This document shows, one piece after another, positions 24,572 through 35,208 of a stretch of DNA of 64,000 nucleotides. The notes below the pieces were generated by a model. That model ran no database searches. It worked only from the letters and a program-made list of their open reading frames with translations, and was not told the DNA's origin. Within the stretch, counting starts at the first letter, position 1. Every line of letters starts with the position of its first letter. The position numbers were made by a program, and so were the translations under genes. Origin of the DNA: Siphonodentalium dalli (lineage: Eukaryota; Mollusca; Scaphopoda; Gadilida; Siphonodentaliidae). The DNA lies in assembly GCA_032622095.1 (NCBI GenBank), contig CP136064.1, forward strand, positions 134,487,129 through 134,551,128. The letters are read 5' to 3'.

Positions 24572-25279
24572 ATAAATGGCCAAAGTATTGACCGAATCGG
24601 GAACAATTGTGATGAGAAGTCATTTAGGTTCCTTGGTATTCATATTGATGAGAATTTAACATTTAATTATCATGTATCTGCTGTTGTAAATAAGATGTCG
24701 AGGGCTATATATGCCATTAATAGAGCTAAAAACTTTCTTCCTGAAAGAAGCCTAAGTCAATTGTATCACTGTTTGGTGCATAGTCACCTGTTATATGGTA
24801 TGGAAATTTGGGGAAACTCGAAAACACTCAATAAATTGACAATACTTCAGAAAAAAGCAATTCGAGTCATTCATAATAGGAGATATAATAGTCATACAGA
24901 TCCCTTATTCAAGAAGAGTAAAATATTAAAAACCTCAGATTTACATAAGCTAAAATTTGTCTATATATGCATGACTGGTATAATAATAATCTACCACCTC
25001 CACTTCAAAAAACATATAGCATCCAAAATGAAGCTGGTATGACTGTGACTACAAGACAGAGTCGTAAAATTAGCGAATCCAAACCAAGAACAAAATTTAC
25101 AGAAACTCTTCCATTTCATATTTTTCCTAAACTCTGGAACAACATAGAAACCTCGTTTAACTCGCCCCAGATCAAAATTTAAACATGAATTATATGATGA
25201 ATTTATTGATAGTTACTTAGACACTGTTAAATGTAAAAACCTTCACTGTTTTGACTGCTACACATTTATGTATGAATAG
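24572..25279 (+). pseudogene. LINE ORF2, C-terminal part (degenerate)
   Basis: It continues the RT thumb and C-terminal region: INGQSIDRIG, FRFLGIHIDENLTF, LVHSHLLYGMEIWGNS, LQKKAIRVIHNRRYNSHTDP. These blocks (LGIxID, YGxxxWG, LQKKAIRxI) are typical of jockey/CR1-type LINE tails. Frameshifts occur near 24980 and near 25182. The conceptual frame closes with a TAG at 25277-25279 after a Cys-containing end (CKNLHCFDCY). Confidence 0.88.
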
Positions 25280-25741
25280 TCCATATTACCCCTTACTCCA
25301 GGAAATTTTTTCAAGAAATTTATTACTTTTAGTCTAATTGAATTGAATCTATGACAAGAATACTCTGATCACCGCAAATATAAAATAATATCTATCTCAT
25401 CAGTCATTTTCAGTCATCTCTCTGGTCATCCATAATACCTATAATTTATATATTAAAATTATGATAAATATTTTCATTTGGATGACTATAGTTAGAACTA
25501 TAACTGAAGAAATGTATTTTAGTCTTATATGATAAATAGCCTGGCAGGCCAAATAAGAAATACCATATTGTCCTGGGGTAGCTCAGAGTCGGAATATGTT
25601 TATTCTATGGGAGGTGTAGGAAGACGACCAGTTGGTCATACCACCTCCCTGTGATATATACCATATTTTATTGATTTTGTACACTTTATTGTTATGTTGG
25701 TTATATATTACTAAATAAATTATTATCTATCTATCTATCTA

Positions 25742-25880
25742 CCCTAGGTGTCTCACAATCAGATTTGTTCAAATAAGTTCATCAGATCAAATAGGTGCGA
25801 ACCAGGGCCATAACTCTTTCCCTCCATAGTAATTATTAAAAAAAAAATTTCTCAAGAAGCATTGGGCCTATATAGCTTAT
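25742..25880 (+). repeat. Family B core fragment
   Basis: A single core with 'accctaggtgtctcacaatc', 'agatttgttcaaat' and 'accagggccataactct', lacking both ends. It is cut on the left by the LINE and on the right by family D. Confidence 0.6.
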
Positions 25881-27165
25881 TATACCCCCTTTAAAAGAAA
25901 AAGGGGGTATAATGTTTTGCACCTGTCTGTCCGTCCGTCCGTGTGTCTGTGCGTGCGTCCGTGAGTCCGTACGTCTGTCCGATGTCTGTTCGTGTCATAA
26001 CTTGAACAGTAGTGCTCGGATCTCAATGAAATTAGGTATGGATGTTCACTATTATGAGGACATTAAATAGAGGGTTCCATCGTTTTGTTTCGATTTTCCA
26101 TTCTAGAGTTATTCATTTTTGTTTATCTGGAAATAATGGCTTTTTGGTCCGTCTGGTGTCTGTTCATGTCGTAACTTCAACAGTTGTGTTGGGATCTCAA
26201 CCAATTTGGTGTGGATGTTCACAACTATGAGGACATTAAATCGAGGGTCCCATCGTTTTGTTCGGATTTTCTATTATAGAGTTATTCATCTTTGTTTATC
26301 TGGAAATGTTGGATTTTTGGTCCATCTGGTGTCTGTTCATGTCACAACCTGAACAGTAGTGCTCGGATCTCAATGAAATTTTGTATGGATGTTCACTACT
26401 AAGAGGGAATTCAATAGAGGGTTCCATCGTTTTGTTCGGATTTTCCATTCTAGAGTTATACATCTTTGTTCATGTGGAAATGTTGGCTTTTTGGCTCGTC
26501 TGGTGTCTGTTCATGTCGTAACTTCGACAGTTGTACTGGGATCTCAATGGGATTTGGTATGGATGTTCACTACTATGAGGACATTAAAAAGAGGGTTCCA
26601 TCGTTTTGTTCCGCTTTTCCATTCTAGAGTTATTCATCTTTGTTCATCTGGAAATGTTGGCTTTTTTGTCCGTCTGGTGTCTGTTCATGTCGTAACTTCA
26701 ACAGTTGTGCTGGGATCTCAATGGAATTTGGTATAGATGTTCACTGCTATGAGGATATTCAATAGGGGGTTCCATTGTTCTGTTCTGCTTTTCCATTCTA
26801 GAGTAATTCATCTTTGTTTATCTGGAAATGTTGGCTGTTTGATCCATCCAATGTCTGTTCAGCTCATAACTTGAACAGTAATGCTCGGATCTCAATGAAA
26901 TTTTGTATGGATGTTCACCACTATGAGGACATTTAATGGCACATTCAAATGTTTGTTTTGTTTTTTTGTTCTATAGTTATTCATCTTTGTTTATATGAAA
27001 ATGCTGATTTCTGGGTCCATATGTCTGAGTATAGCCATCATAAGTTATAGATGTGCCCACACTAGGCGGTATGCCACGAGGGGGTATGCACCAGACGACA
27101 GTCCATCTCTTGTATTTGGTATGGAGGGCCTTGGTTGACCGGGGTTCAGATTTGTTCAAATGGGG
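25881..27165 (+). mobile_element. Family D element, tandem units of about 175 bp
   Basis: The 5' palindrome at 25881-25911 is TATACCCCCTTT...AAGGGGGTATA, followed by GTCTGTCCGTCCGTCC. Six or so units carry 'gggatctcaatg.aatttggt', 'atggatgttcactactatgagg', 'ccatcgttttgtt' and 'gagttattcatctttgtt'. A second 5' end of this family is at about 37104. The 115-codon frame here is the repeat. Confidence 0.75.
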
Positions 27166-27834
27166 TCATTTTTAGGAAATGAGGTCCCCAGAGGGTGAAC
27201 TCGGTGATGTTAGTCCACCTTGCGGAATAGTGTTATTAAATTCACCTGCAAAGGTCAGACACACTGAATACAGACTTGGCTGTTCCAATATTAGTTTCTT
27301 AACCACCACTTATCCAGGTAATATCATACCCTGATTTTTCAAAGAAAAATTGGGGGTATATTGGATATTGGGGGGTATATTGATATCACTAGATGAATGG
27401 ATCTCGTAGATGTGCATTCACATTTGTTCTATTAGGGCCAGATATAAGAGATTTAACTCTCCTCTATGCTGTTTGGTACTGGTATAATAATATTGATTTC
27501 TAGGCAGCCTGGTGGGGGCATAATTGAGGCAATGGGGAGGGAGTGTAGAGGGGTGGAAATTTGACCCCCTACTATGATCAAACAGTTAAAAATTTCATGC
27601 CTGATACTACATTAGTTGTCGATTAGATGTTCACACCAAAAATAGGTTTGAATTGTTCTCATAGTTTGGTTTAATTTTCCAACATGTATGTTTTTAAACC
27701 ATCAGTCCATATGTTCCTACTTCAGGGTAAACTGTGGGACCGAATTGGCCACAAATTTTAACTTTATGGGGGGGTGTCAGGTTGGTAATTTTCAAACGTT
27801 TGAGAGCTTTGATGGGCGTTATAGAATTTTAATC
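27166..27834. other. Mixed repeat fragments
   Basis: It holds one arm of the 14-kb hairpin repeat ('gaggtccccagagggtgaa' at about 27181) and a family E-like GGGGGTATATTGGA start (about 27350). It also holds a piece resembling family H ('ggggggtgtcaggttggtaa' at about 27770). No gene is seen. Confidence 0.45.
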
Positions 27835-28428
27835 TTTGCATGACTAAATACTTCGGCACATCCTACAGACCACATCACTCATTCGATCACCACCAAACTT
27901 CATATGGATCTTTCGGGTGACTACTATTATGGGAGCCACCAGCCTGCGCCAACGACCTTCATGAATTTTCTCTTTGTATGACTAAATCCTTTGACACATT
28001 CCCTTGTCTGATCGTCACCAAACTTCATAATGATCTTCGGGATGACCATTAGGTGGGAGTCATCAAATTTTTCCAAATTTCAGTAAAAAATATGGGCACT
28101 GGCAGCCATCTTGTATTTTACTCTTTGCATGACTAAATCCTTTGGCACACCGTACAGACCACATCCCTCATCGGATCTCCAATCATCATCAAACTTCATA
28201 TGGATCCTCGGGGGGAGCCATCAAATTTTTCCGAATTTTGTTGAAAAACATGGCCTCCAGTGGCCATCTTGGATTTAAAATTTCCGGTATATATATATAT
28301 ATCTTCATGTTGACATCTAGTATTACTAAGACACTTCAACTTTCTGCATTCCTAATCACTCTATTAACTGTAACACATGAAATTATTCCCCATTCATTTT
28401 GAGCTACAGTGTCAATGACACTTTCATT
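27835..28428 (+). repeat. Family A' element A4
   Basis: Cores of the A' subtype ('cctacagaccacatc', 'accaaacttcatatggatc') are followed by the family A 3' module, with hairpin GTGTCAATGACAC (one mismatch at the turn) and TTTCATT to 28428. The 5' palindrome is absent. Confidence 0.7.
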
Positions 28429-29330
28429 GGAGAATTGTTTTTAGCTCAACTTGACGAAGTCAAGTGTGGGCTTTTGCCATTGCCAGGAATATGCGATTTT
28501 TCAAAATATTTTAATGGTAATTTAAGGCATTTCCAGGTGAATTTCGGACCTTTTTTTATTCGTTTCCTGATAATTCTATGCGCACGAACATTTAATGCTG
28601 TGCGTGTGATAAATTATTTCATAACTTCGCCATTAAACGCTTTATAATTAGAAATATCAGAAGAATTCGGTCAGAACTGTACCGTAAACAAATCCTGTTT
28701 TGATGTTTTAAAAGTTCCCATATATAATGAAGTATCAAATCGTAACAAAGTGAAAGGCTGTTAATGGCGAATTCAAGTTACTTTTACATATCTACTTTTT
28801 TCGACAATTTTGAAAATTTAGTATTGTTGCAGTGAACTGAATATTAATATAATATCATGGAGTTGTGCTAGGACTATACTTTGGATGCTGTTTTGAGAAT
28901 GTTTGATGAATATAGGGATTTGATTGTCGATTCTGGAAGCTGTCGTTTCAAATGGACAGTCACAGGTCACTTTTGAAATTCAGATTTATGTTTTAGAGGA
29001 ATATTCATCTACCACGAAATTTAATAATTGCCTCTGGATGGGAGCTATAAAATTTGAATAAATTTCGATGAAAATGATAGCCATCGGCAGCCATCTTGGA
29101 TTTTTCTCTTTGCATGACTAAATCCTTTGGCACACCTGACAGACCACATCACTCATTCGATCACATGGATCTTTCAGGTGACCACTGGATCAGAGCCATA
29201 TAATTTTTTCGAATAAGTTGAAAAACATGGCCATCAGCTGCCATCTAGATATTTACTCTTTGAATGACTAAATATTTTGCATGAGTCAATCCTTTGGCAC
29301 AACCTACAGACCACATCCCTCATCCACACT
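28429..29330 (+). repeat. Family A' element A5, with unique sequence inside
   Basis: The 5' palindrome variant at about 28441-28470 reads AGCTCAACTTGACGAAGTCAAGT. Roughly 530 bp of unplaced sequence follows (28480-29020), then A' cores from about 29030 to 29330 with 'gccatcggcagccatcttgg'. No 3' hairpin is found. Confidence 0.5.
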
Positions 29331-29885
29331 AAACTTTTTTTTACCAGGATAATGGTCTATGTGTTTGTGTCGCAGACAATTAGAGTGATCATCAAAGAAA
29401 TCAAAGCAACAAACAATCAATTATCAATTTCCACCAAATTACATTTTCACCTTCCCCAGTGACTAAGAAAAATTAGCTATTATGACTAAATCCTGGTCAT
29501 TTTGACTATTAAACACAATTTTAGTCTAACTAATTAGTCATTTGACTAATAATTTCCTAGTCCTTATTGACTAACATCACCCTTGTCATTATGAATAATG
29601 TCCTTCATTATGATTAAAGTTAGTCATCCTATGCAGGGACAAGTTATTTACTATTAAACCTAAGTTAGTCATATTGACTAACTTTTCCCCCCCTGAACAT
29701 TTCAATACTAAGTGTCTGAAAAATAAAGTGTTTTATCTACATTAAAATTCTTTTCAGCGGTAATCAACTTCCAATCATATTGGAACAGCCTGTAAATGGT
29801 CACACTTCTTGACAGAGTTCCTCGAATGACGTATTGCATTTTCGGAAGTCATATATCCAATGATGATCCAATTGGATCTAACATG
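29331..29885. other. Unplaced sequence with a TGACTAA-rich patch
   Basis: Between about 29460 and 29690 the motif TGACTAA or TTAGTCA occurs many times, sometimes as the palindrome TTAGTCATTTGACTAA. The rest is unremarkable. No exon is recognised. Confidence 0.5.
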
Positions 29886-30770
29886 GTTGGGGGGGGGGGG
29901 GGTGTGGGTGTCTCACCCTCCCCCAACTTTGGTCAAAATTTTCAACAGTTGTAAATTTCATACCTGCCAAAACATTAGTTGAAATTTCACACCAACAATA
30001 GGTTGATAATGTTCTTGTAGTTTGATTTTCAAACAATTTATTGGGAGAATTAATTGTTTTTGGACCAATATTTGTATATTTTCCTATTTTTTGACTGAAA
30101 TGGTCATCCGTTAGAAATTTTCCAACCTTAAGATGGGTTAGGGGTTGAAAATTTCCAACACTTGGAAAGCTTGTGTCCTGGTCCCTCCCCCGTCTCTGCT
30201 AGTTAATTAAAGAAAACAATATTGTCATACATTTGTTCAACATTGTCATCAGTTGGAAATTTTCCAACCTAAGTGGGGGTATCAGGTTTTAAATTTCCAA
30301 CTCTAGGAAGACTTGAGGCTAGTCTAGATGCTAGGATTTTGCGACTTTCTTGTTGAGATTAAATTTTGTTCGCGCAGCGGGCCGAACCATGGTCGGCCCG
30401 GTGTGTCATTGTCCCTCCCCCATGGCCAATACAAAACTGCTAATTAGTTTAACAAAACAATATTTTACCACATTTCGTCAAACTTGTGGACTGAAATGGT
30501 CATCAGTTGGAGAATTTTCCAATCTTGAGGGGGCGTATGAGGTTTGAAATTTCCAACACTAGGAAAGCTTCAGTTGAGGCCAGTCTGCATGCTAGGATTT
30601 GCGATTTTCTTGTATAGTTTTCAAAATTTTCTCACACCGGGCCGAACAACCATGGTGGAACAGTCTCTTGTCCGTAGCCGTGTGTATTTGTCTGGAGTTA
30701 GACCACTAGATGTTAGGATTTATGCAATTTTCAGGTTAAAATATCTGAATGTTCTCATACCGGGAATATA
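29886..30770 (+). repeat. Family H tandem repeat, about 200-bp units
   Basis: Each unit has 'ggtcatcagttggaa.attttccaa', 'ggtttgaaatttccaac', 'gctaggattttgcga' and a palindrome CGGGCCGAaCCATGGtCGGC (clear at about 30378). About four units are present, the later ones more diverged. A G-run at 29889-29901 marks the left side. There is no coding potential. Confidence 0.6.
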
Positions 30771-31612
30771 GAACCATGGTTTATGAATATATAGGATATT
30801 AGGCCTGAGCACTGAGGTGCAGGGGGGGGGGGGGGGGGGTGCAAATGGAATTATGCTGTATTTGGTTTGATTCAAGGGGGGTGGGTGTAGTTGGAATTTC
30901 CCAAGGTGGACCCCCCCCACCAATGGAGACCCTCTAGCCACGTCCCTGTGTGAATGACCCTTAAGAAACTTTCCCAGGAAAGCTAACCATGTGTCATTGT
31001 TATAGTGGATTGAGGCTCCAAAGAGGGTGAATGTAATGCCATCTAATCTTTGTGCAAATGCCACATTGCTTGAAATTCCTTTAAAATTAAACCTTTTTTT
31101 TTGGCGGGAAATTGACCACGTGGCCGTGTTGACATAGGTCCAAAGGGGGTAAGGATACTAGTGTTGGATCTTTATACCTGACGTTACTAAACTGGTGAAA
31201 CATGATAATTTTGCTCAATTGTAAACATTTTGCAAATTTTATTTTGCATGTCGGTGGTATTGATTTTGTTAGAATGATTGGATAGTCATGTGCAACTTAA
31301 CCCTTTCATGATGGGAGCCTCGCTGGTGCAGCACTAAAGACTCTGTGCAAGTGCATTCTCTTACATGTATATATAGGGAGCCTCAAATATTCACTGGCTT
31401 ACAAGTCATTGTTAATATTGTTAGGCCAATGTATTATCTTATATATCCGAGGCTCCCCATGGGAGACTCGCATATATAAGAGAATGCATTGGCACAGGGT
31501 TTTCTCAAAATTTGAAGCATCTCAGGTTCATCATCTTTGCTTTTTTAACATCCGAATTCTGTTCAGATCTATATTGAAACGTTATTTTATCAGTATTAAA
31601 TTTTGTTTTCAG
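30771..31612. other. PAK intron with a poly-G run and a foldback
   Basis: It includes a run of about 18 G (near 30820-30839) and a C-run at about 30910. A roughly 160-bp imperfect foldback lies at 31341-31498 (CTGTGCAAGTGCATTCTCTT / AAGAGAATGCATTGGCACAG). The stretch ends with the acceptor TTTTGTTTTCAG at 31612. Confidence 0.55.
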
Positions 31613-31778
31613 GGTATGCCAGAATCATGGGCTCATCTGCTTCAGAATTCCAACATTTCCAAATCGGAACAGAAAAAGAATCCACAGGCGGTCCTCGATG
31701 TTCTCAAATACTATGACACTTCGACGAAAGAGGAGAAAGAATCTCCTAAATATATGCATATGAATATAAAACAGATAA
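31613..31778 (+). CDS. PAK: p21-activated kinase, autoinhibitory-segment exon
   Basis: It encodes 55 codons starting [20 protein letters not shown], then [15 protein letters not shown], an acidic/Lys stretch and [13 protein letters not shown]. This is the inhibitory switch and kinase-inhibitory segment of group I PAKs. In the family it packs across the catalytic cleft of the partner kinase in the inactive dimer; the [11 protein letters not shown] helix contains the Lys that enters the active site, and it is preserved here. It follows the CRIB exon in phase 0 and ends with one base (a) at donor ATAA/GTATGT. Presence of this segment separates the gene from group II PAKs (PAK4-6). Confidence 0.97.
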
Positions 31779-31825
31779 GTATGTGTAATGCTCATTTAGT
31801 TCCAGTCCTGCCATTTTTAGATCAG

Positions 31826-33990
31826 CTATTGCCATGAGTTGGTATCCGTCATCAGTGTGTATGTGTGTCCATCTACAACTTTCACTAGCATGGGCTACAG
31901 GTCATACCTATATTCAGATCATCACAAAATTTGTTATGGCTGTTGACATTGATATGTAGATGGGAACGAGTCATTTTGGGGTCATTCGGCAAAAATTAAT
32001 ATCTCGGATTTCAAAATTAAATCCATTAGCACGGGCTACAGGCCGTACTGTTTGTCTGATCATCATGAAATTTGTCATGGATGTTTACATTGACATGTAG
32101 ATGGGAACAAGTAATTATGGGGTTATTCCTGTTCATTCTGACAAAAAAACATGGGCACCGGCAGCCATCTTGGATTTTAGTCTTTGCATCACTAAATCCT
32201 TTAGCACCCTACATATCACACCCCTCATCAGATCATTACTAAACTTCATATGGATCATTGGGGTGACCAGATGGAACCCATCAGATTTTCAGAATTTTTT
32301 GAAATATGTTGCCACCAGTGGCCATCTTGCATTATACTATTCATTATATGACTAAATCCTTTGGCACAATCCATTAGCACGGGCTACAGTTCATACTGTT
32401 TGTCTGATCATCATGAAATTTGTCATGGATGTTAACATTGACATGTAGATGGGAACGAGTCTGGTTTGGGGGGGGGGGGGTCATTCTGCGGAAAAAAATG
32501 GGCCCCCCCCTGGCAGCCATCTAAAATGATCTTGGTTCTTACTCTTTGCATGACTAAATCCTTTGGCACATCCTACAGACCACATCCCTCATCCCAGGAG
32601 CATTGGGGTGACCTCTAGATGGGACCCATCAAATTTTTCCAAATTTTTCACCATCTTGCATTTTACTCTTTTTATGACTAAATCCTTCGACACAATCCAT
32701 TAGCATGGGCTGCAGGATGTTAACATTGACATGTAGAGGGGAACGAGTCATTTTGGGGTCATTAGCCAAAAAGTGGCCGCCTGCAGTCATCTTTGATTTT
32801 ACTCTTTGCATGACTAAATCCTTTGGCACATCCTACAGACCACATCCCTCATCCGACCTGCCAATTAGAGATGGGCGGTTGTGAAATTTTGCCTCGGTTT
32901 CGGTTTCGGTTTCGGTTGTGGAAAAAGAGTTGAGTCTCGGTTTCGGTTTCGGTTTTTATTAATAAAAATTACTAATGTGAACAAAATCTAATTATGCTTC
33001 ATCATATTACAAAGAAAACACACCAATTGTATCACCATAACTTGTGAGGTACATGTCCTTTTATAATATTAAATTATGTATCATATTGTTACTATTACAT
33101 GTATATTGTTAATGTCCATGTCGAGTGGCAGTGCTAGAATGCAAGTGAGTCTGTGTATTGTGTATGACTGCAATTCAGCATCATATGATCATAAGTGTGA
33201 AATAATATAATGATCATTTATATTGGCATAAAACTAATGTGTGTGACTAGATATATGTGTATAGTTATGATTTGAAAAATAAAATTTGAAATAAACAACA
33301 AAATGAAAATAAAACATGACTAGAATCTCTCAATCACATTATCTGGCTATATGCCTATTACCATATTTAGGGAACATAATATTGTACACACTATACAGTA
33401 TACATGCATCCAATACAAGTCACCTGAATGAGTGCTATTTCTCAACAGTTTACCGACAAACGGTATAATTCATTCCGGCTCCGATTCCGGCATAACATTT
33501 TTAATCAACGGCGCACAAATATATTTGACGATTTAACATCCAAACAGTGATAAAAACTAATAGGGAATGCGGGGTAACAATCATTGATACCTTTTGATAT
33601 CGTATCCTCGTTATCAAATTCACCTTTCAGAGTATTTGTACGGCCTTAATGATTAAAATAACATGAGGAATAAACTGACTTGTGTTGTGTTTACTACGGC
33701 GAAAATAGGTGTACACGGAAGCAACGTAATTAATTCGTCGCACGATTTCACCATGCGAAGTCCTTTCTGCATATATTACAGGCGGCACACTTAGATTTCT
33801 TATCTTTCTTTGAAAAATATTTCCACACAGGACTCGTTTGTTCGTCGTGTTCTGCCATGATTACAGGAAGTTGTGACAACCGAAACTACGGGTTTTCCCA
33901 ACTTACCACGGTTGTCATTTCCGGTTTTTCCCGACAACCGAGACCGAACTGATTCCACGGTTAACTGCCCATCTCTACTGCCAATAATTA
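31826..33990 (+). mobile_element. Family A/A' element A6 (carries a hAT insertion)
   Basis: It begins with 'gctattgccatgagttgg' and a degraded GTCATCAGTGTGTATGTG stretch. Mixed A and A' cores follow, with CCATCTTGGA sites and a G-run at about 32468-32480. It contains the 1,112-bp hAT element and fades out near 33990 without a terminal hairpin, about 120 bp before PAK exon 34111-34172. Confidence 0.65.
32866..33977. mobile_element. hAT-type non-autonomous transposon 4 (8-bp TSD CTGCCAAT)
   Basis: The ends TAGAGATGGGCGGTT and AACTGCCCATCTCTA have perfect 8-bp repeats CTGCCAAT at 32858-32865 and 33978-33985. Subterminal CGGTTTCGGTTT repeats stand at the left and CCGAAAC/CCGAGAC copies at the right. 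It has the same terminal family as the element at 35359-36444. It is 1,112 bp with no transposase, and its right end is 133 bp from the next PAK exon. Confidence 0.92.
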
Positions 33991-34110
33991 AATTTTCACC
34001 TTGGTGATATCCCAGCACCTGTGTTGCAACATCTTTTTTCGTTTGGATATCACATTTACTGACAATGGCATCTCATTATTAAATTGTTAATTGCTTTTGA
34101 TGTTTTTCAG

Positions 34111-34172
34111 GTGGCAACTCAAACCAATCAGTATTATCAGACCAATTGTCAACAAATCTCATCATCGCCACA
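34111..34172 (+). CDS. PAK: p21-activated kinase, short linker exon
   Basis: This 62-bp exon has acceptor TGTTTTTCAG and donor CCACA/GTGAGT. With the base carried from the previous exon it reads SGNSNQSVLSDQLSTNLIIA plus a Thr. It lies in the variable Ser/Asn-rich linker between the autoinhibitory segment and the PIX-binding region, where PAK1 has an equally variable NSSNAL-type stretch. Sequence similarity is too weak to identify it alone. The call rests on splice sites, the exact phase fit on both sides and the position. Skipping it would shift the frame, so it must be constitutive in full-length kinase. Confidence 0.75.
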
Positions 34173-34456
34173 GTGAGTAAATCTGTTAAAGGTCATTCTA
34201 ATTCGGCCTACTGAAGCATACAATTCAGCCAACTGAAGCAAACTCTCTAACAGTTGTATTTTTTTAATTGTTTGTCCCTGTCAATCATCCTTTCATCTGA
34301 CCACTTCATTACCAGATGATGACTTCAGTTTCAGTGAATAAAATGGTGTCATATATATATGACATATATATTTTATATTTGTTTATGGGCAAAAAATAAA
34401 GGTTCAGTTCGATTCATGGTTTGTTCCAATTATTTTTGCCAGAGTTATGGACTTTG
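34173..34456. other. PAK intron sequence
   Basis: Short unplaced intron sequence with a TATATATGACATATATATTTT palindrome-like AT stretch (about 34351-34378). It ends next to a family B element. Confidence 0.4.
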
Positions 34457-35196
34457 TTTTTAGCTCACCTGAGACAAAGTCTCTGGTGGAGCTATAGTCA
34501 TCACTGCTCGTCCGTCCATCCATCCATCTGTCAAGCTGTCCATCCATCCGTCCATCCACCTGACTGATTTATTTGACATTTGGTGTGAATGGTCTACTAT
34601 GGATAGTTGTGTTTCAAATACGTTTAAATGGGGTTGACCAGTAGAAAAGGGGCAGAGTTGGACTCTACCCTCTAGTGAAGTCACTGAAATGCCTTACAAG
34701 TTACAACATATTATTACTTAAGTTATTATAGACCATGCACAAGGCATATTGAGCCCATATTTGCTAAAAGGGACACTTAGTTAATTGGGACTAAAAACAT
34801 GACACTAATGGATTCAAAACGTTTTTTAGGTTCCGATAGCAAAACAGCTTTCATATTGTGAGGCAAATTTTTTAATTTACAATGATTTTCTACCGTCTTC
34901 ATTTTATTTAATTAAAAATAAATGTATTTCGAGAAACATCATTTCAATAATCTTTTCTGACCTTGTGACAATATTTTTTTTATATTTAAAGTATTCTCAT
35001 ACTTTAGTTTTCCCACCAGTATTTAGTGGAAAATGTGTTGTTTTCAGACAAAAAGTTGCATATATTCTTATATTCAGTCAAAATGTTAGCCACATCATTT
35101 GACAAGTACTGAATATGGTACAGCTAGTCTTCAGAGTCCCAGTCTTTTCAGTCTTTACAGTGAGGTGAGCACTCCACAGTCATTGACTGTCTTGTT
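34457..35196 (+). mobile_element. Family B element B4, both ends present
   Basis: The 5' palindrome at 34462-34493 (AGCTCACC...GGTGGAGCT) is followed by CGTCCGTCCATCCATCC. The body contains 'acttggtgtgaatgg'-type core text. The 3' module 'cagagtcccagtcttttcag' leads to the hairpin ACAGTCATTGACTGT at 35176-35190 and CTTGTT. About 740 bp, it is the most compact complete family B copy and defines both ends. Confidence 0.78.
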
Positions 35197-35208
35197 TACT
35201 TAGATTTT

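Larger units (their letters stand above)
22843..25741 (+). mobile_element. LINE of the jockey/CR1 superfamily, split copy
   Basis: This is a 5'-truncated non-LTR retrotransposon: a reverse transcriptase portion (22843-23547), an inserted DNA element (23548-24562), and the 3' part of the ORF (24572-25279). A 3' UTR then runs to an ATCT microsatellite tail (about 25717-25740). A short-repeat tail is common in CR1/L2-like LINEs. It lies just after the 3' end of family A element A3 and is followed by a family B core fragment. The exact 5' border is not seen. Confidence 0.85.

Noticed and set aside
26389-26736. 115-codon + strand frame
   Set aside because: It is two family D units in phase; the peptide repeats itself.
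31409-31837. 142-codon frame treated as one gene
   Set aside because: Only the part 31613-31778 is the PAK exon; the flanks are intron read through, as the AG/GT borders and phase show.
34111-34172. Alternative reading of this exon beginning VATQTNQYYQT
   Set aside because: It does not agree with the one base carried over from the previous exon; the SGNSNQ frame joins both neighbours in phase.
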